Origin: Zonotrichia leucophrys gambelii
Lineage: Eukaryota > Chordata > Aves > Passeriformes > Passerellidae
NCBI RefSeq assembly: GCF_028769735.1
Contig: NC_088170.1
Coordinates: 51,741,585 to 51,805,584, forward strand
DNA: 64,000 nt
Reading direction: 5' to 3'
Below the pieces are notes generated by a model, which saw only the letters and a list, made by a program, of their open reading frames with translations, did no database searches and had not been told where the DNA came from. Below are positions 1 through 10,300 of this stretch, piece by piece (positions within the stretch are counted from its first letter, which is position 1; each line of letters starts with the position of its first letter). Both the position numbers and the translations under genes were made by a program.

Positions 1-1
1 T

Positions 2-175
2 GCTACTGAAGTCTCCATGAAGAAGCCAGCATCAGAGCTGGAAGGGTCCCTGCAGCTGGTGAAGCCTGCTGAGAAAGAGCCCCTCAGGGAGTGTGATGCA
101 GAGTCTTTATCCAGCCACTTTATGCCCAAAGGGAAACCAGCGCTGCAACGAGAAAGGAACAAGTCTGAAGCTTGA
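2..175 (+). pseudogene. Coding-like fragment at the left edge, unidentified
   Basis: An open frame from base 2 ends at tga (173-175). It reads ATEVSMKKPASELEGSLQLV, then KPAEKEPLRECDAESLSSHF and a lysine- and arginine-rich end. Composition is more GC-rich and more protein-like than the surrounding intron. After the stop, another frame continues KLDKDPAESVKL, which would fit a frameshifted remnant. I do not recognise the protein. It could be a fragment of a processed pseudogene, a piece of an endogenous retroelement, or chance; the window cuts it off on the left. Confidence 0.22.
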
Positions 176-249
176 CAAGGACCCTGCAGAGTCAGTGAAA
201 CTTTGAGGAGCCAGAGGCATCTGCAGAGCAACCCTGAATTCTGAGGGTG

Positions 250-1211
250 GTGGCCAGAGACAGACTGGGGCTGGCTACCACGCGAAAAGACACAGCCCAG
301 ACAACAAACCTGCAGCCAAAATATGATCTAAATTAGCAAAGAGCATCTTAAGGAAAAGGAAAATTGAAAAGTAGAGGGAATGAGGAAATCAGAAATAGAA
401 AAGGGAAACCTTTCAATTAAGTTATTTAGATGGAAGATATGTTCTAGTTTGTCTTACAATAATTTTTCCAAGGGTTGAACTGTACTAAAAACCTGATACT
501 TTCAAGATTTATTTTTCTGACAGGGAAAATGAACAGAATAATAAAAACGATAAATTTTCTGAAGCACAATACCAGCTGCATAGATGAACATCATCATAAA
601 CGCATCATAGCTACAACATGTTACCACACAACTTGAGGAAGAAATATCTGTAAAAACCAGGGTAGAGGTATCTACAGAGGATATCTAGCTTACAAATATT
701 CACTAAAAATCATAGTTACATGTCTCTTCATTAAAAATAAACTAGAGGAGAAAGGGTACAGGGGGGAAAGTATTGTATTTTAAAAGCATCTCCTTTAAAG
801 AGCAGCAGGGTAAAAATTATTCTGCCATCTTAATGCTGCTTCACTTTCAATAAATATAGATGTTTTCACAGAAACTAATGAAAACATCCACTGTGTTCCC
901 TATGATTCATTGGCAATCAAAAGCACTTCCTAATTTGCAATATGATGATCTGGAGTATTGACAATCATTCAAAAAGATGGCTTGGTTTTAATATATTTTG
1001 TCTAGTGAGAGGAGGCAGCAGCTTTGCCACAGCAGATCATCATCTGTCATAACTGCCATCAGCACCTGCTAAGAGTTCAGTGAGGGTGCAGGAGAGCCAG
1101 CCCTGTGTGCCTGCTCCCATCCTGGCCCGGGGGAGCAGGGGCTCTGCAGCAGAGCAGGTGGTGGAGCGAGAGCAGAATCTCGCACTGCAGGGCACTGTAC
1201 CAGCCCACCTG
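250..1211. other. Intronic stretch, no gene seen; GC-rich patch at its right end
   Basis: Bases 250-1010 are AT-rich and show nothing recognisable. Bases 1011-1211 are distinctly GC-richer, with many CAG and CTG steps, and run straight into the LTR that starts at about 1212. There is no polypurine tract just before 1212, so this patch is not obviously ERV internal sequence next to a 3' LTR. It may still belong to the same repeat. Confidence 0.5.
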
Positions 1212-1634
1212 TGTAGGGGGAGACGATACAAGAAAATAAAGATAGTGTAGAAAGGAATCTCACCCCTAAGGAGTTGCAGCTGGGCCAATTAACAAAGATT
1301 AGGAGCAGGCCTGACTTTAACAGGCCACAGCTGTAACCAATGAGAAGAAGAGTGCTATAAAAGAGTGGGCTGGCTGGTTGAAAAGGGAATTGGGGTCAGT
1401 TGGCTACTTTGTGAAGAAGAAAGAGTTAGTGCTCTGAGGAGGTGCCCACGAGAAACACCAAGAAGGTGTGAAACTTTTGTGATAAGGAGACAACAGTATG
1501 GAACCCCTGCAATAAGATGACAACACACCCGTATCTTCACTGCTCTGCATGCTGGACAGAGCCTGCCTGAGAGCTGGAAAAACCAAATGCATTCAGCATG
1601 TGAGCTCATGGTGGTGAGAAAAGAGAGCCAAACA
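1212..1634 (+). mobile_element. Solo-LTR-like avian ERV LTR
   Basis: The sequence opens with TGTAGGGGGAGACGATAC and resembles an avian endogenous-retrovirus LTR known to me from songbird genomes. It has a clear promoter layout: a TATA box, ctataaaag, at 1355-1363, then a transcribed part with an AATAAG polyadenylation-like signal near 1512. No gag, pol or env sequence adjoins it, so it is probably a solo LTR. No clean target-site duplication is visible, so both ends are uncertain by tens of bases. It lies on the plus strand, antisense to GRM8. Confidence 0.6.
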
Positions 1635-3437
1635 ACATTCAACACACCCTTAACTAATGAGAGGTAATGAGGGAATGCTTAGATAAAACCTTTCCAGTTA
1701 GATTTGTGGTCAGTGTGGTTAGCACAATGTGGTTTCAGTAGTATGAGTACCCATCAATCCAATCATATTTCAGTGTTCCCTCGAGTACATATACATGAGG
1801 CAGAAATAATGGGACTGAAAAACTACAGGCTTAATGAAAAATTTAGAAGTCTAGGGGGACGTAAAAAAGGACAGATCATAAAGAAACTAAAATTGAAGCA
1901 AAATTTTCAGCATCTTTTTTGATATTACTATATAACTGTTATGTTAGTAGTAGCATTTGTGCAAAATGTGTGTATCAGTTTTTGAATTAATAAATACTAA
2001 CTTTTCAGAAAAATGTAGCAATTATCAAAATCTGGAATGTATTCATAATAGTTATGATAAGAATAACTGTAGTTTTTCCAGAAACTAATGTTTAATATTA
2101 AACTTGTTTAACCATTTCTTTTCTTTTGTGCCCTCCAACACACAGATATCATGTTAGTGAAGGGAAATAACACTGCCACACAATCTGCAACACGTGGCTT
2201 CTTTTGGTAAGCTTTTTTTCTATTTGGACAGAATAACTAAATAAATGAGTCCCTGACAAGTAGTTACGGATATTAAATTGTAGATATGCTATAGTGGTTT
2301 AACTGCTGTGGATGAAAATAGGGAGCTATCATATGTGTTACTGTGGATAGCACTCAGATAATTATTGCAAAATAGTCTGAACAGGGGAGTAACTTGTAAA
2401 TATTTACTACACTGTCTTTGTAACTCTTCATCAAGAACCTCTCACATGGAAAACCAGAGATATTTGAAACCTTTTTTGTGGTTTTATTGCATTCACTGCA
2501 TAAACTTGCTTTGGTGTATCTACTCATCAATTCACACTGTTGCCCTTCTCATCAGCCTTTAGCAAAGCAACACTGGTATTTGCAGAGGTACCCAAACAGC
2601 TAATAGAAGTATATTGCAAATCTAATAAAGAAAGAGATTAAATTCATTTTTCTTCTTCTCTCTTTACATGAAGACATCTTCTTCCAGAAAGTACCTTGGA
2701 CCCAAAAATTTCTGAAATTAAACCTTGATGCCTATTTGTCATACAAATCTATGTAATATATCCTCTGAATTTTGTTAGGACAGCAATTTTCAACCCAAAT
2801 ATAATTCCATGCACAAATGGAATCTAACTACCCCAAAACTTGCAAAAGAGATTAAGACAGCAATTAAAAACACCATCTAAAGATGGGCAAATTGTGGTTT
2901 TTTTATTCCTTCTGCTATGAAGTAATCAGGGACAATACAAATCCTAGTTATTCATGTAGAAAAACACCTAAGTCTCCCTTTATATTCAAGGAATATTTTT
3001 ATTGCAGTAGTTCATCATCCCTATGTTTTAACTAAATCAGAAGCGGTTAGAATTCAAACTTGTCTTTTATGAAATACATTTCCATCCTCTTATATTATTT
3101 GAAATACCTGGGCAATTTACCTGCCCCCATCATTTTGTCTTTTTTTAAAGGAAAAGTTATTTCCTTGCCTAGTTTATTAATCTCTCTGAGGAATAACATA
3201 TATAAAATGATTTGAAAATATCGTCTGAAGGAGCTGATAACTACACAACCCATCTGACTTGAAAATATAAAGAATTTTATTCAGCCTATTGTGCAAGCTT
3301 TTACTGTCTTCTCAAGAACAGAGGGGAAGTGCTTTGTTCTGCCAACTGATAGAGAATAAATAATATTTTTAAGTGTTTAAAATAATTTAATATTCAAATT
3401 AGTATTCTCCAATGTCAGTATCATAATCTGATTTGTA
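1635..3437. other. AT-rich intronic stretch, nothing recognised
   Basis: Only short open frames (the longest are 65-72 codons) with no domain, codon bias or splice context. No recognisable interspersed repeat. Confidence 0.5.
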
Positions 3438-3875
3438 GAACCACAGAATCATTTAGGTTGAAAAGACATGTAAATCCTCAAGTCTAACCATTGGCCTGAC
3501 ATGGCCAAATCCACCACTAAACCATGTCCCTAAAGGCCATGTCTACACATCTTTTCAATACCCCTAGCAATGGTGACCACTTCCCTGGGCAACCTGTTCC
3601 AATGCTTGATTGCTCTTTCAGTGAAGAAATTTTTTCTAATGTCTGATCTAAACCTCCCCTTGTGCAACTTCCAGTAGTTTCACCTGTCCCATCACTTCTT
3701 TCTTTCAGGTAGTTGTAGAGAGCAGTAAATTCTCCCCTGAAACTCCTTTTCTACCTAACAGAATAACTAAGCCCAGTTCCCTCATTCAGTTCTCACGAGA
3801 TCTGTGCTCCAGACCCTTCACTAACTTCATTGCCCTTTTCTGGACATGCCCCAAACCCTCAACATCTTGTAGTAA
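3438..3875 (-). mobile_element. CR1 LINE, 3' part of the outer copy (minus strand)
   Basis: The reverse complement is a CR1 3' end: the terminal AGAATCATTTAGG motif at 3446-3458, the CCACCACTAAACCATGTCCC block at 3511-3530, and CTTCCCTGGGCAACCTGTTC near 3580. The copy is interrupted at about 3875 by an opposite-strand CR1 and resumes at about 4213. It reads in the same direction as GRM8. Confidence 0.9.
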
Positions 3876-4211
3876 TCAAGGGGAATTTTACTGGTCTCTA
3901 CAACTATTTGAAAGAAAGTTCTAGACAGTTGGAGGTCAGTCTTTTCTCACAGGGTGATAGAAATAGTTTCAAGTTGTGCCAGGACAGGTTTAGATTTCAT
4001 AACAGGAAAAAATTCTTCCACTGTAACGGTGATCAAGCAATGGAATAGGCTGCCCAGGGAAGTGATGGAATCACCATCCCTGAATATATTGAAAAGACTT
4101 GTAGATGTGGCCTTAGGGACATGGTTTAGTGGTGGTCCTAGCAGTGTTTGATTGATAGTTGGACTGAACGACCTTAGAGGTTTAAGCCAACCTTGACGAT
4201 TCTGATTCTAT
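3876..4211 (+). mobile_element. CR1 LINE 3' fragment nested in the outer CR1 (plus strand)
   Basis: This is the plus-strand CR1 3' region: ctctacaactatttgaaag, then the aggctgcccagggaagtgat block, gacatggtttagtggtgg, and the terminal gattctgattcta at about 4199-4211. It sits between two halves of a minus-strand CR1, so it inserted later. It covers about the same CR1 3' region as 3438-3875, and the two pieces form an inverted repeat. Confidence 0.88.
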
Positions 4212-4212
4212 C

Positions 4213-4807
4213 AACTGCAGCCTCTCCAGGGCCAAGTACAGAGGGACAGTCCCTGCCCTGGTCCTGCTGGCATCACTATTTCTGATACAGCCAAGATGCC
4301 ATTGGCCTTCTTGGCTATCTGAGCACACTCCGGTTCCTGATCAGCTGGGTCAGCCAACACTCCCAGGACCTTTTCTGCTGGGCAGTTTTCCAGCTACTTT
4401 TCCCCCAGACTGCTGGGGTTGCTGTGACCGAAGTGTAGGACTCATCCCTTCACCTCATTGAACCTCATGTAATTTGCCATGGCAATCAATCCAGCCTGTC
4501 CTGAGTGCTCTGCAGAGCCTTCCTACTCTGCAGCAGAACAACACTCCTGCTCAGCCTGGGTCTTGTCAGCAAATTTACTGACAGTGCACATGATCACCTT
4601 GTCCAGATCATTGATAAAAACATTAAACAGGATCCAGTACTGACCCCAGGAGAGCACCACTTGTGACCAGCTGCTAACTGGACGTAACTTCATTCACTGT
4701 CATCTCTGGATGGCTTGGCCCCCCAGCCAGTGCTTTACCCAGTGAGCAGTGAACATCCAAGCCATGAGCAGCCAGTTTCAGCAGGACAATACTAAGGGAA
4801 ACAGTGT
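4213..4807 (-). mobile_element. CR1 LINE, 5' part of the outer copy, abutting the GRM8 splice donor
   Basis: On the minus strand this is the CR1 reverse-transcriptase region. It opens with ACACTGTTTCCC and encodes a decayed version of the CR1 motif DTVS...[10 protein letters not shown], followed by the VTSSG/LGSVLDP-type block. The 5' end of the copy lies at 4807, directly next to gtaagt (4808-4813), so this 5'-truncated LINE begins at intron position +7 of the GRM8 exon. Frameshifts and stops show it is dead. Confidence 0.88.
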
Positions 4808-4813
4808 ACTTAC

Positions 4814-4950
4814 GTTTAGATGAAGTTGATTACTCCACTGACCAATTACTTTGTATTCAGTACTCTTGTTGGTGATTTGATACTGAAAAATATCATAGCG
4901 TCCAGGAGCATCTCCATTTTCATTGAAAACAACAGGTGTTCCAGCACTCC
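4814..4950 (-). CDS. GRM8: GRM8 internal coding exon (ligand-binding domain, about residues 453-498)
   Basis: This is the exon that follows the 59293-59493 exon in GRM8. It encodes [20 protein letters not shown], then [20 protein letters not shown], then NQLHLN. The first Gly codon is split: one base comes from the upstream exon and two from this one, so the frame is kept. The acceptor is ttttttcag then GG; the donor is CTAAAC then gtaagt. The exon is 137 bp, phase 1 in and phase 0 out. GDAPGRYDI is a signature of mGluR ligand-binding domains, and STEYKVIG separates GRM8 from GRM7. NKS is an N-glycosylation sequon that falls at human Asn480, exactly 28 residues after the NGS site, as expected. 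The segment closes the Venus flytrap domain just before the cysteine-rich region. A CR1 element begins six bases after the exon end (see 4213-4807). There is no stop or frameshift, so this is a functional exon rather than a pseudogene. Confidence 0.96.
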
Positions 4951-4953
4951 CTG

Positions 4954-6790
4954 AAAAAATATTAAAAGCAATAAATACCTTTAAAAGAATTTTTAAAATA
5001 TACATTAAGGAAAAAATTCTAGTTAGAAATTGAACAGGTTCTTCATAATGCAAATATAGCATGATAATAAGTTCAAAAACCTCCCCAAAACAAAATGTAT
5101 GATATTATCATCATCACAAAATCTACCCTATGATTCTATGAAAATAATTTTAAAATATAATACTTTGCTGTCTTTTTCTCTGGTTGTTTGGTTGAGGGTG
5201 TTTTTATGTGTATTATAGAACGTTAGGAAATTCTAGGATAAAACAGAAATGAAGAAATTTCTTTTGACATGAAGAAAGACATAATTTCACTTTAGGATGT
5301 GTATACTTGCCAGTAGGCAAAAAACAGCAATCTTGTAATGAACTTAATTGAAAATTTCCCAGTTAAGTACAAAAATATTGTTAATATCCTCAACTTAAGA
5401 ACCAATACTCATAAAATACCTTGAGATGCAAATGTTTAAATTGTGTCAGAGTAAGTACGCTGTTTCTAACAGACCACCTATGAAAAAGTATTTTATCAAA
5501 ATAAATTAAGTACATCAGCTGTGCTTGTTGCTCTCTCCTCTATACATGACACTGCCTGACAGAAAAGGCCATTGCTGAAGCTGTCAAAAGTTATAAATCG
5601 ACACTGTTCTTATTCGATCAACAAAATGTTCAAAGATTGAAAACTACACATCTACCTTGGCAACCAGACCAGCCAAATTAGAACACACTTTGATGGATTC
5701 CCTCAAGGTGACATCAAGGACCTGCACTCCTGCAGAGACATTTCAAAAGGTACTCCCCTTCCCCAAATTTTTATTTATAGGTGAATCATATTTACCGTTG
5801 AGGTCCATTGAAGAAAAATTCAAGTATGCTAATGTTCTATTTCGGTGACTGGAGATGAAATTTATCTTTTCTGGGGGAAAAACCCAAACCACCAAAAAAT
5901 GCCCCCATGATGTTTTCATGTTTCTCCATGTAAATACCCAAGAAAAGAATAGCCAGTTCACAGTAAATTCCTACACTGTACCACCTAGAGGCACTAAGTC
6001 CACTGTGAGTGGTTTCCAGAGAATGAAAAAAAAACAAGTTTGAAATTCTGAGTACCTGTCCAGGTAGAAGTAGGAGCAGTCTGAAATTCCAAGATTTCAA
6101 CATAAATTCTTCTTGTATGTCTGTCTGTCTCTCTCCCATAAAGTATTTTGTTCTCTAAAGCATTTTGTTTTGTATAACAGCTTTCATATAAAATTGATAT
6201 CCAGTGAAATAAACAGTGTTTTGAGAGTGACAAGTGGCACATTAAATACTGTGCCAATTTCACAGTTCTGCCAGAAAAATTCTGGCTGCAAAAATTGGAC
6301 GTGAGCAACCATGGAAGAAGAGTATCAAAAATTATGTGTGGTAAAGACTTAAGACCCCATGAAGATAGAAGAGACTCTACAGAAAATTTTGGAACACTCC
6401 TCATGCTTTGCTCCCAATTATTTTGACAGAATGAAGGGCAAGAAAAATCCCAGTATACAATCTTTCAAGCAATGAAATTATTCTTCATTGCTCACACAGC
6501 AGGTTAATGCAATAAATTTCTTCCACCCACCAAACACATACTCAGCTGGTGTTGGTTCATAGTTATGGAGGTAACTTTCAAAACATTACTGTATAGAAAC
6601 AATAGAATTCATCTTTTCACTCAGCAGCATTTGAAGATGTCATGGAAACACAGTCATTTAGTCATTTTTATGAACAGATAGGAAATGTTCTTGGTATACC
6701 TTAAGACCAATTGGAACTTAAAACATTGTAATGCTCAGCAATAAGAGTGTGAGCTTATAACATCTGGCTGGCTTTAGAAATATCTTCTGG
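4954..6790. other. AT-rich intronic stretch, nothing recognised
   Basis: No gene or clear interspersed repeat. A short CR1-tail-like ctatgattctatg at about 5128-5140 has no CR1 body beside it. Overlapping open frames at 5837-6404 on the minus strand resemble no known protein. Confidence 0.5.
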
Positions 6791-7347
6791 TGGTTTTGGT
6801 TGGGATAAAGTTGATTTTTTTCATAGTAGGTTGATTGGGGCTCTGATTTGGATTTGTGCTAAAAACTGTTGACAACACAGAGATATTTTTTTAGCTATTT
6901 CTGAGCAGCATTTACACAGAGTCAAGGTGTTTTCTGCTTGTCATCCCACTCCACCACTGGGGAGGCTGGGCATGCACAAGGAGTTGGGAGGGGACCAGTC
7001 AAGACAGATGACCCCAACTGACTCAAGGGATATTCTCTACCATAAAACATCAGCATATAAACCTGGAGAAGAAGGAAGAAGGGGACATTTGGGTAGATGG
7101 CATTAAGTCACTCACTCTATATGTGATGCTTTCCTGGGGATGACTCAACACCTGCCTGCCCATAGCACATGGTGAATGAAGTCCTTTTGCTTTGCTTATG
7201 TGTGCAGCTTTTGCTTCACTTATTAAACTGTCTTTATCTCAACCCATCTGTTTTCTCAATTTTACCCTTCCAGTTCTGTCCCAGTCCAGATGGTGGGGGA
7301 AGGATCAAGCCTGTGTGATGCTCAGCTGCAGGGGTTAATCCACAACA
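6791..7347 (+). mobile_element. Solo-LTR-like avian ERV LTR (TG...CA)
   Basis: It begins TGGTTTTGGTTGGGATAAAG and ends GGGGTTAATCCACAACA, matching a common avian ERV LTR. Visible LTR signals: a TATA-like catataaa at 7054-7061, an ATTAAA polyadenylation signal at 7222-7227 in the conserved block TATTAAACTGTCTTTATCTC, and a GC-richer 3' end. No internal retroviral genes flank it and no clear target-site duplication is visible. The strand is antisense to GRM8. It is probably a solo LTR left by recombination. Confidence 0.82.
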
Positions 7348-10300
7348 CACCTACAAAGTGACTGAGTAGTCCAAACCAAAACTACCTTTCTTTTTTGGTG
7401 TAGTGCTGTTCTCAGCTAGAGCACAACAGCATTTCATGCTGAGCACCACAATCAACAGGGACATAGCAACTTGCTAAATTCAGCAGCTTCTCCAACTGAG
7501 TCCAGCAAGATTTTTCCCATGAGGCGAAAGTCAAACAACCTTTGTCAAGTTAATAAAATCAGGCTTGCTAAAAGCTGGAATAAGTTACAGAAGATTTACA
7601 CTCCCTAACACTGAGGAAAAAAAAAACTATCACTTTGTTAAACAGCAGATTTTAGAAAGTACAGTAACAGCCACAATGCCTGCTCTAAAGTATATTTGAC
7701 TGTTTTAGCAATGCTGCCATAACTTGTATATTCTGTTAACAAGGAAACTATTGCTTTAATCCATGTCTTATTATATTCACATTCCATTGTGGAATAAAAT
7801 ATTTAATGAACTATAACTAGGAGGCATGCGTGACTGGATTGTGCTAATAAACCATTAGCTGCATAACCAGGAAAGCAAAGTTAAAGGCTTTTGAAGAAAA
7901 CTTGTGGATTTGACCAGTGGTTTCCAAAATAATGACTGCAAGATGGTAGCAGAAGACTTGAAAGTGGAAGGACAGAACAAAAGTGTAAGACAAACTAGAT
8001 GCCTCAAGGTTATAAACAAACTATTAAGGGTTATTTAATATTCTTTAAAAATGTTAACCTCATCTGAAGAAAAATATACCCTGGTGAATGACCTAAATGA
8101 AGAGTGCATCTGGGAATGGATAGTCCTCAAATTGAAAAGGTTTTCCAAGAAAATACACTTTGTTGGATAGTCCATCAAATTGAAGTGCATACTTCTGTAG
8201 AAAAACTGATTAACACTGTAGAGAGAGCAAATAATAAATCATGTGGAGAAACACTGTAGCTGGCCATAACAACTAATCTCATGGAGGCAGCCATGAGGAG
8301 GAAGCCTTGGACTCAGTATATGGCACTCAAACAAATGTCATGGAAGTATACAAGTGTCTCTTTTTGTGACAACCAGATATGCAGAACTGAGCACTCTTGG
8401 TATCTGGTACTGCCACATAGACTCTATCATTGCCATTGCAGGGAATTGCATCATAGTTCAAGTTTAAGACAGAATTTAAATGCTCCTCTTGTTAATCATT
8501 GAGGTCTACCTGCAAAATTTAAATTTAACACACTGTAGAGAGAAAGTAACACAGAATAAAACAAAGACCTGAGGTAGTGAGCCAGGACTACATAAATTCC
8601 AGCTTAGATAAAAAGTACTTCGGGAAACCACAACAAACAGTTCTTGAGTAGGGTATTTACACTAGAGAATGAACTTGGCTACCTTCATTTGGGAACAACA
8701 TTCATTGGAAACCATTATAGGAAAAATGCTACTTTTGCTTAAGATAAATGTTCCTATATTGCTAGTTTAGACCACCATGGAAAACAGAGAAAGCAGGGTA
8801 CTTTTTTAGAATTAATTTCATTGATTTAAATTTAAAAAATATTTTAAAGGAATAATTTAATAAAGCAATTATTTAATTATTTAATAATTTTAAAGCAATC
8901 ATTTAATATTTTAAAGCAATTATTAAATTGATCATTTATAAATGATCAATTTAATCATTTAAAGAGAAATGAAGGAACTTTGTCTTTGAGCTTTTCATAT
9001 TTTATTCTACATGTAGTTATGTTGCCTGTGTAATTTTAGCTCATGAATGACTCAGGTAATTGTATTCAATATGTCACCATTTTAACTAAATTTTTAAGTT
9101 ATTCTGGATGTCTAGAACAAAAGTACCTGGTAGAATTTCCAGACTACATAATAAGCTTGGCTAACTATGGAAAATCATGTGTGAGCTTTTACATTCTTCA
9201 TCTCTCCTTCATACCAATCTTTTTCAGTTTGGTTTGGGTTGGGTTGGGGTTTTTTAATATAAAGCCATAGCTTCTAACTTATTTTGAGATCTGTTTCAGA
9301 AGTATCCTTTGCTGAGCAAAGGACTAATTTACAATTTTTAGGTATAAGGTAATACTCTGGTACTGAAAGAAATTCTCCCTCCTCCTTCCCACTTTGCAGC
9401 AATCATCATTAAAGAACGCTGGGTGTTAAATTAGCACCTCAGCCAGACATTTCCGAATGTTCCTGTGACCTCAGCTGTTTATGAGCCTTTCAAAATGCAG
9501 GTTGAAATAGCCAGAAAAATTAGAGAAGAAAAAACGTAAAATATATGACGTTTTTAAGTCTGATTCAAGGCTGTGATGGACCCTTTTAAATTTTCAATGC
9601 CTTACATAGATATCAAGGAAGACCCTTTCTGATAAGCAACTGTTGTATTTGTGCACTGGCCTAAAAATTCACATTCTGCTGAAGAAATCTTAAAACATGT
9701 ACCTTGATATTCTTGAGATGCTGCTCAGCAACTACCTAATCCTTCATGTGCCTACTTTGTCAAATTACATTTCACATTATTCTAAAATATCTCCTATCGC
9801 ACTGCAGAGCAGAATATTAGATCCCTGAGAGATTACAGCATGCACTTGGCCAATGCCTTCCAGAGAAATTTTCTTTACATTTCATGAAGTGGAAAAGAAG
9901 TAGATTTACTTGTAAACCACAAGTTCATGTATAGTACCGGCCAAGTGGATATAAAAATTATTAATATACGAAAGTTCCTAAATTAAGAACAGCACTGAGC
10001 CTTATTTTTTTTTTTTAATTCAATCAACACACTTGGATTCCTCTTACATGAAAATCTTTTAAAATTTTATTTATTGTGAGGCCCTGTTACTTCAGCACAT
10101 TGACAAAAGTGTAGAAAAGTGGTTGTGCTGATAAGTCTCACAACTGCCATTTACAGAATATTCCAACTCCAGTGGGGCAGATTTCATTATAAAGTGTGAT
10201 ACCAGATACAAATCTTTTATTTATGAAATAGTATTTCTTTGAATTTATATTAAATTCTTTTTTTAAATTTGAAATTATAATTACTTAAGCTGAGTCTTCA

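Larger units (their letters stand above)
1..4813 (-). other. GRM8: GRM8 intron, 5' part, running off the left edge
   Basis: This is the beginning of the intron downstream of the 137-bp exon; the next exon, starting with the equivalent of VEDMQW, is not in the window. It contains the nested CR1 pair, an LTR and the unidentified scrap at the extreme left. The stretch 1635-3437 is AT-rich with no repeat or gene that I recognise. Confidence 0.85.

Noticed and set aside
5128..5140. CR1-tail-like ctatgattctatg
   Set aside because: No CR1 body precedes it. The motif is too short to call an element.
5994..6404. 136-codon open frame on the minus strand, near the 137-bp GRM8 exon
   Set aside because: It is in the intron upstream of that exon, has no similarity to GRM8, and no flanking splice sites were convincing.
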